Source: Argentina anserina (taxonomy: Eukaryota; Streptophyta; Magnoliopsida; Rosales; Rosaceae). Taken from it: a stretch of DNA of 64,000 nucleotides. Shown here in pieces: positions 58,641 to 64,000 of the stretch (position 1 is its first letter; each line of letters starts with the position of its first letter). The notes under the pieces are model-generated. The model was not told the origin of the DNA. It worked only from the letters and a program-made list of their open reading frames with translations, and made no database searches. The DNA lies in assembly GCF_933775445.1 (NCBI RefSeq), contig NC_065878.1, positions 16,069,395-16,133,394 on the forward strand, written 5' to 3'. Both the position numbers and the translations under genes were made by a program.

Positions 58641-58905
58641 AAGTACGCACGCTCGCTTTAAGAAAGAGGGTCATACATGTAATGATCTACAAGCTTGATC
58701 GAAGATTACGCTTGGCTTGAGTACGAGAGGGGCCGGGGAAGTATCATACAATGTTATCAAAATAACCATTGTCTATTTAATATTATTTAATTGAGTTGTT
58801 AGCCTAGGTACCCACGCTCGCTTTAGGAGAGAGGGTTATACATGTAATGATCTACAAGCTTGATCGAAGATTACGCTTGGCTTGAGTACGAGGGGGGCCG
58901 GGGAA
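58566..58905. repeat. Two-copy tandem duplication of about 165 bp
   Basis: The segment ending GGCCGGGGAA at 58740 is repeated, ending GGCCGGGGAA at 58905. Both hold TTAATTGAG, ACGCTCGCTTTA, ATGTAATGATCTACAAGCTT and GATTACGCTTGGCTTGAGTA. A few differences show the duplication is not brand-new. Confidence 0.8.
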
Positions 58906-58969
58906 AAAAGACCGGAGATAGCAATAACTGCTATATTTTCGATAAATTTGGTGGATCGGACATTCGATT

Positions 58970-59000
<31 letters not shown>

Positions 59001-60113
59001 CCAATACTTCGCAGTGGGAAATTGTTAGGGTTTGGCTGTTTCGAAGAAAGTGAAATCACCAAACAAGTAGTCACAGTCACCATCACCGTAAAACGACATC
59101 CCAAATTCCCAATAGCAACGGGAAGACTTCTTCTTTTCTCTTCTACCGCGCATTAATCGGGTCCCGATGTTCCTCCTTTTGTCGCCTATTGTCGGCGATC
59201 ATTCTCATCTCTCACCTGAGACCGATTCGTCCATCATCGATTTCCTCCTTACTCTTTACTCTTTCAGAACGTTTTCAATTTCATCCACAGTTTATCGGTG
59301 ATGAAATATTTTTCATTAAATGATGCATGTTTAAACAAAAGGATGGAAACAGTTTACTTAAATATATAATAACATGTATCCGTGTATATTTCCACGGATT
59401 TTATATAATTTTTAATTTTTCTTACTTCCCACTACTAAGTAGTAGTTTTTTTTCACAATTATCTCTCTTTAATTATATTTCATTTATTTATATTTGTTGT
59501 ATTTTTACTGTATTAACTATCCTTGATTTATAATGAACTAAATTATAAATTTATATTCCATGAACATTATCGAAATTTTAATTTATTAGTGAACCTATTG
59601 ATACTAAATAAGGACCTCCAATTATAGTAGTGGAGATACCGCCCATTCAATGAGATAGATTATGGTTTGATCCAGTTAGTCTACAATGTGGGAATTTTGT
59701 TACCTATTCCATCGGTGACTAATTTATCCTATAAACTTGACTACATGCGGGGGATTACGGGGCAAGTGTTAATCGTTTACGAGTATTTTGATAAAGGTAC
59801 CTTGGTCATCACCTTTCGAAAGCTTAGTACAGTATATCAATGAACAATTGTGATAGGTTTTGAAACATAAGTTTAGTAATTGTGTGTCGGATCACGAGTT
59901 CTTTTGGTATTGGTGAAAACAGTACGTATAGTAATGTTTACATATATAGTAATCGTCAGTGATAATAATCAAAACTTAAATTATCTTGTCAATGTAACTA
60001 ATGGGAAATTCACCATTTAAACAGAAACACTTAAAATTTTGACTATTTCAGTTCTATGTGCTCAATCATAATGAAAATACACTCTTACTCCTAGTCTGAC
60101 CAGACCGAAATCC

Positions 60114-60147
<34 letters not shown>

Positions 60148-60449
60148 AGCAACGGAGCCGAGATCCAAACTCCAATGGCGACGAGGTCTAAACCCCGACG
60201 TCGGCGAGATCCAAACTCCAACGGCGACGAGGTCTGCATCCTCGATTGTAGCTCACTTTTTCACTCTCTCTCTAAATCAGGCCGTCGCTGGTCAGATGTC
60301 GAATCTCCGGCGTGATTGAGTTCGGATGCGCACTTTTGAATCTCTAAGCATATTCTTAAGTTCTTGGGATTCTACTCTCCTCTTCCTCCTCCTCGTCCAG
60401 TCTCAGTTGCACAACAAAACCGAATCAAACCGTCCCAGCGGAGGAAGAG
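58906..60449. other. Upstream region and leader of the ORMDL gene, with repeats
   Basis: Contains AG and CT microsatellites (58977-59000, 60115-60143). A 46-bp tandem pair with GAGATCCAAACTCCAA followed by GGCGACGAGGTCT occurs at about 60159 and 60206. The ORF 58860-59156 covers the AG repeat and has no domain. From about 60150 the sequence becomes GC-richer and looks like a transcribed leader; an ATG at 60174 would be upstream of the ORMDL start. Confidence 0.45.
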
Positions 60450-60626
60450 ATGTACGTCACGGCGGCGCGACCGACAGATTTGAATTGGAACACGGAGTGG
60501 TTCACCTACCCTAGCGTTTGGAGCACCTACATTCTCATCGTCCTATTATCTTGGCTCATCGTCCTCTGCCTCTTCTCTTGCTCTCCTGGCATGGCTTGGA
60601 CCATCGTCCATCTCACTCATTTTCAA
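60450..60626 (+). CDS. ORM-like: ORMDL (orosomucoid-like) protein, exon 1 only
   Basis: The ATG at 60450 opens MYVTAARPTDLNWNTEWFTY; then VWSTYILIVLLSWLIVLCLF forms the first membrane helix and SCSPGMAWTIVHLTHF leads into the second. NTEWFTYP and SPGMAWT are hallmark ORMDL phrases in plants. ORMDL proteins sit in the ER membrane and restrain serine palmitoyltransferase, the first step of sphingolipid synthesis. Family members are about 150-160 aa; only about 59 are here. The frame stops at TAA 60630 just after a donor-like CAA|GTC (GT at 60627), so the remainder is presumably in later exons. Copia F begins 18 bp beyond that donor, on the opposite strand. Exons 2 onward would lie past the window, so I cannot tell whether the gene still works. 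Confidence 0.8.
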
Positions 60627-60644
60627 GTCTAAACTTCCTCTCCC

Positions 60645-60889
60645 TGTTAAACTCAGAAAGACTCAAAGTACTAAAACTCTATGAACGGGAGAATGAAACT
60701 ATCTTATTGAATGATGAAAAGCAGGCTTATATATCAATGTTTTACAACTAGAAACAAAACATGAACAACCCACGTTTACCACTCCTAGAAACGTGGTTTA
60801 GTGAACAAGGAATAAATCAAACCTAATCTCTTAATCCTGAAAACCAGGACTTATTTAACATAATACAGTAAATTAAATTAGTTCCATCA
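60645..60889 (-). repeat. 3' LTR of copia F
   Basis: On the minus strand it starts TGATGGAACTAATTTAATTT and ends TCTGAGTTTAACA. It contains ATTGATATATAAGCC as promoter-like box. The boundaries are inferred from the purine tract (TTTAAGGAAAGAAT) before it and from TG..CA ends. Confidence 0.65.
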
Positions 60890-60926
60890 ATTCTTTCCTT
60901 AAACTGCATTGCTTCTATCAAGCAGT

Positions 60927-62833
60927 TTAGCCACTTGGTACCTCACATATACCCAACAAGCCACGCAACTTCTCAAATGCATCCATTTTCAATGCTTTTG
61001 TCATAATGTCTGCAACTTGATCTTGAGAATTGCAATACCTCAACTCAATTACATCTTCTTTGCAAAGATCACGCAGAAAATGAAACCTGACCTCTATGTG
61101 CTTGCTTCTGCCATGCACAACTGGATTATTTGCCAACTTAATGGTAGACATATTATCACAATATATGACAGTAGGTTTACCTTGCTTGCAGTCTAGCTTT
61201 TCGAGCACCCTTCTCATCCAAATTGCTTGACAAGCACAATGAGCTGCTGAAATGAACTCAGCTTCGGTTGTTGAAAGTGAAACCACTGGTTGTTTTTTCG
61301 AACTCCAAGAAACTGCTCCACCACTTAACATAAACACATAACCAGAGGTGCTTCTTCTATCATCAAGATCACTAGCATAGTCACTATCAGAATAAGCTAT
61401 CAACATCTCATCACTTGCAACTCCCTTCTTGTAGCAAATTCCTAAATCCACAGACCCCTTCACATACCTCAAAATTCTCTTAATGGACTGCATATGCAAA
61501 CTTGTAGGCCTTTCCATGTATCTACTGACCAAGCTAACTACAAACATAGGATCTGGACTTGTCACTGATAAGTACATCAAGCTACCCACCATCTGTTTGT
61601 ATTTTGTCATGTCCACATGTTTTCCATCTTCATTCTTCATAAGCTTACTTCTCGACACCATTGGATTACGTACAGAGTTTGCATCCTCCAAGCCAAACCT
61701 CTCTAAAATCTCAAGAGCATACTTTTTGTCTTAGATATATCCCTTCATCATTTTGCATAATCTCCACTCCAAGGAAGAATTTTGATCTTGCCTAAATCAG
61801 TCATATCAAATTCATGTCTCACTAAAACTTTGAAAGCTTCAAACATCTCTTCATCACTTCTAGTAAACACCAAGTCGTCCACGTACAAGCTCACCACCAA
61901 GATCTTCCCTTCTCCTTGAGTTTTGAAAAACAAAGTATGCTCACTTGGACATCGAACAAACCCTTCCCACAGGAAATACGACTCAATCATACTAAACCAG
62001 GCTCTTGGTGCTTGCTTAAACCGTACAAAGCTTTCTTCAATTTGAATACCATGTGTTCCTCTTCCTTCTCCTCATAACCAAGAGGCTGCTCTACATACAC
62101 ATCTTCCTCTAAATCTCCATGAAGAAATGCACTTTTTACATCTAGCTGAAAATACACACCATCTCCTTTGTGCAGCCATAGCTAGAATCATCCGGATCGT
62201 ATCCCATCTTGCTACTCGTGCAAAAACCTCAGTGTAGTCAATTCCATGTTGTTGTGCATACCCCTTTGCCACAAGTCTAGCCTTGTATTTGTCAACCTCA
62301 CCCTTTTCATTGAGCTTTGTCTTGTATATCCACTTTACTCCAATCTTTCTTGCACCCTTTGGTAAATCAATTAGTTGCCATGTACCATTTTTTTCTATTG
62401 CTGAAATTTCATTATCCATGGCTTCTCTCCATTTCTGATTTTTTGAAGCTTCCTCATAGGTATATGGATCTCCAGCCGAAGTATAAAGAACCATATTTTG
62501 AGCTTCCTCTGCCTCAGATAGTCTTTCACCTATAACATAATCCTTAGTCCAATATGGTGGTCTTCGATTTCTAGCACCAAGTTGGTTTGGCTCATTGCTT
62601 TCAACTGAACTTGATGAAGAGAGACTGATTGCTCCGGCTGCCTCATTTTGCTCTTGCTCCCAATCTTCATCTTCATTTTCTTCAAACACCTTTTTGGTTG
62701 CACTCTCATTATCACCCCACTCAAGGAACACACTTGTATCACTTTCTTTGTTTTTAGCCCAATCCCAGCTTTTATTATCCTCAAAGACAACTAGACCGCT
62801 AATTATCAGCTTCTTTGTGATTGGATTGTACAT
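60927..62833 (-). pseudogene. Reverse transcriptase and RNase H of copia F
   Basis: The minus-strand frame from 62833 holds the acidic integrase tail, then WREAMDNEISAIEKNGTW and VKWIYKTKLNEKGEVDKYKA of RT. A frameshift near 62170 precedes the VKSAFLHGD region. The next frame (61990-61748) has LYVDDLVFT, then a shift near 61780 and a stop near 61733. RNase H is open from 61691 to 60927 with YSDSDYASD, STTEAEFIS and YCDNMSTIKLANNP, ending in the conserved pol tail. About three lesions prevent a continuous frame. Confidence 0.85.
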
Positions 62834-64000
62834 TCGGTAGCCCTTGGTTTCTTCACTTACTCCCAGCCAAACACACTTTGAACTTTTTGGATCTAGCTTT
62901 GTTCTCTTTTTGTCTGGAACATGTACATGTCCAATGCAACCAAATATTCGGAAGTACTCTACTGAAGGTTTAGCTCCACTCTATGCTTCTTCAGGTGTGA
63001 TATCTTTCACCACCAATGTAGGACTTCTATTTAGCACATGCACACACTAGTTCGCTGCCTCCAGCCATAATTCTCTAGGAATGTGCTTTTCAAATAACAT
63101 GCTTCTAACTAAATTCATGATTGTTCGGTTCTTCCTCTCATCAACTCCATTTTGTTGTAGAGTATATGTTGCAGTCAATTGTCTTTTGATCCTATTCACA
63201 CTACAATAATCATTAAACTCTTTAGAAGTAAATTCACAATCTCTATCAGTTCGTAAACATAATAACAATGAACCGGCCTCTTTCTCAACTAGACTTTAAA
63301 CTTTTTAAACATACTAAGAGCTTCCGATTTTTCTGACATAAAGTAAATCTAACACTTTCTACTAAATTCATCAATGAAAGTGATTAGGTACCTCTTTCCG
63401 CTGTTAGATTCAGGATTCATAGGCCCACATATGTCTGAGTGAACAAGTTGCAACTTGAATGATGCTCTCCAGTTGCTCTTCTTTGGAATTTTTTATCTGT
63501 GTTACTTTCCGGAAAAGCAGTCAGTACAGAACCTTCATAGGAGCTTTGAATGATGGTAACCCTTCAACCATTTTCTTGTGGTACAATGTTCTTAAGCCCT
63601 TGAAGCTAAGATGAGCAAACTGACTGTGCCATAGTTGTGCTTCACTCTCGTCACAAACCTGAAAAAAATCTGATTCCTTTGGGGGCAATGTTGCTAGCAT
63701 AACAAACATCATGTTTGTGGTCATGTTTGTCTCCATAATGAGGCCTTTAGTCGGGTGAAATAGCTTGCATGCATTATTCTGAATAAGTATTGCTAGGCAT
63801 TTCTCTTGTAATTGACCTATACTCAACAAGTTGTTCTTCAACTCAGGGATGTAATAAACTCCACCAATCTGCCGCATTACTCCAGCTATATTCAACTTCA
63901 CACAACCCTTTCACATTACCATCATTCTCGAATTGTTGCCTAGATTAACTGTGTGTCTGAACCCTTCATTTAACTCAGTAAACTACAACTTATTCCCACT
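62834..64000 (-). pseudogene. Protease end and integrase of copia F
   Basis: The ORF 63901-63521 has VYYIPELKNNLLSIGQL (protease-integrase junction) and LWHSQFAHLSFKGLRTL, the His-His half of the finger. The Cys half follows near 63510 in a broken frame. The core is readable at 63268-63047, with Asp in LRTDRDCEF and the Glu region QQNGVDERKNR. The normally invariant GHL is AHL here. The window ends within protease. Confidence 0.75.

Larger units (their letters stand above)
60645..64000 (-). mobile_element. Ty1/copia retrotransposon F, minus strand, runs off window
   Basis: Read on the minus strand, pol ends at 60927, then a purine-rich stretch, then the 3' LTR at 60889-60645. Its pol sequence (MTKALKMDAFEKLRGLLG tail) differs from both A-D and E, so it is a third lineage. 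Gag and the 5' LTR lie outside the window. It is inserted directly after exon 1 of the ORMDL gene, in reverse orientation to it. Confidence 0.85.

Noticed and set aside
58860..59156. 98-aa ORF with an Arg-Glu repeat
   Set aside because: The repeat is an AG microsatellite in translation and the rest has no recognisable domain.

Overview
This is nuclear DNA from a flowering plant, most likely a woody eudicot. The evidence is an R2R3-MYB gene of the proanthocyanidin (MYBPA1) type, an ORMDL first exon with plant-type sequence, several plant Ty1/copia retrotransposons and many MITEs. A rosaceous host would fit but is not proven. There are no bacterial genes, operons, CRISPR arrays or recognisable tRNA/rRNA genes. 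Most of the window is transposon-derived.

Layout: 1-6.3 kb is intergenic DNA holding a MULE-like direct repeat, a hAT-type MITE (2508-2980) and a near-perfect 1.2-kb foldback element with a 9-bp target duplication (3066-4266). The one gene that looks complete is MYBPA1-like, minus strand, 6840-7914, two exons, 282 aa. Copia A (8620-15149) sits about 0.7 kb upstream of it, on the promoter side. From 15.1 to 19.0 kb there are minisatellites, an unidentified coding-like ORF and a decayed copy of exon 2 of the MYB gene (about 18237-18919). Copia B (19072-26759) is scrambled and contains two nested MITEs. Copia D (27407-33543) and copia C (35794-43003, inside an older GC-rich repeat) are the best preserved. 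They show gag, a long non-coding spacer and then pol with its own ATG. A possible NLR remnant lies at 34.2-34.5 kb. From 43.6 to 46.2 kb there is a foldback element and a hAT MITE. Copia E (46669-51280) is a second lineage with an initiator-Met-type primer site. From 51.6 to 58.3 kb there is a dense cluster of foldback elements sitting in TA microsatellites, another hAT MITE and arrays of CATTGTC words. At 60.4 kb exon 1 of an ORMDL gene is followed, 18 bp past a candidate donor, by the 3' LTR of copia F on the minus strand, which runs off the window.

The two host loci, MYB (flavonoid regulation) and ORMDL (sphingolipid homeostasis), have no evident functional link. Both have been approached closely by copia insertions. 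The most interesting system-level observation is in copia C and D: gag and pol are separate ORFs with AG-acceptor-like sites directly before the pol ATG and donor-like sites in the leader. This suggests pol may be made from a spliced RNA that skips gag. All domain calls were made by reading the sequence; no database search was possible.
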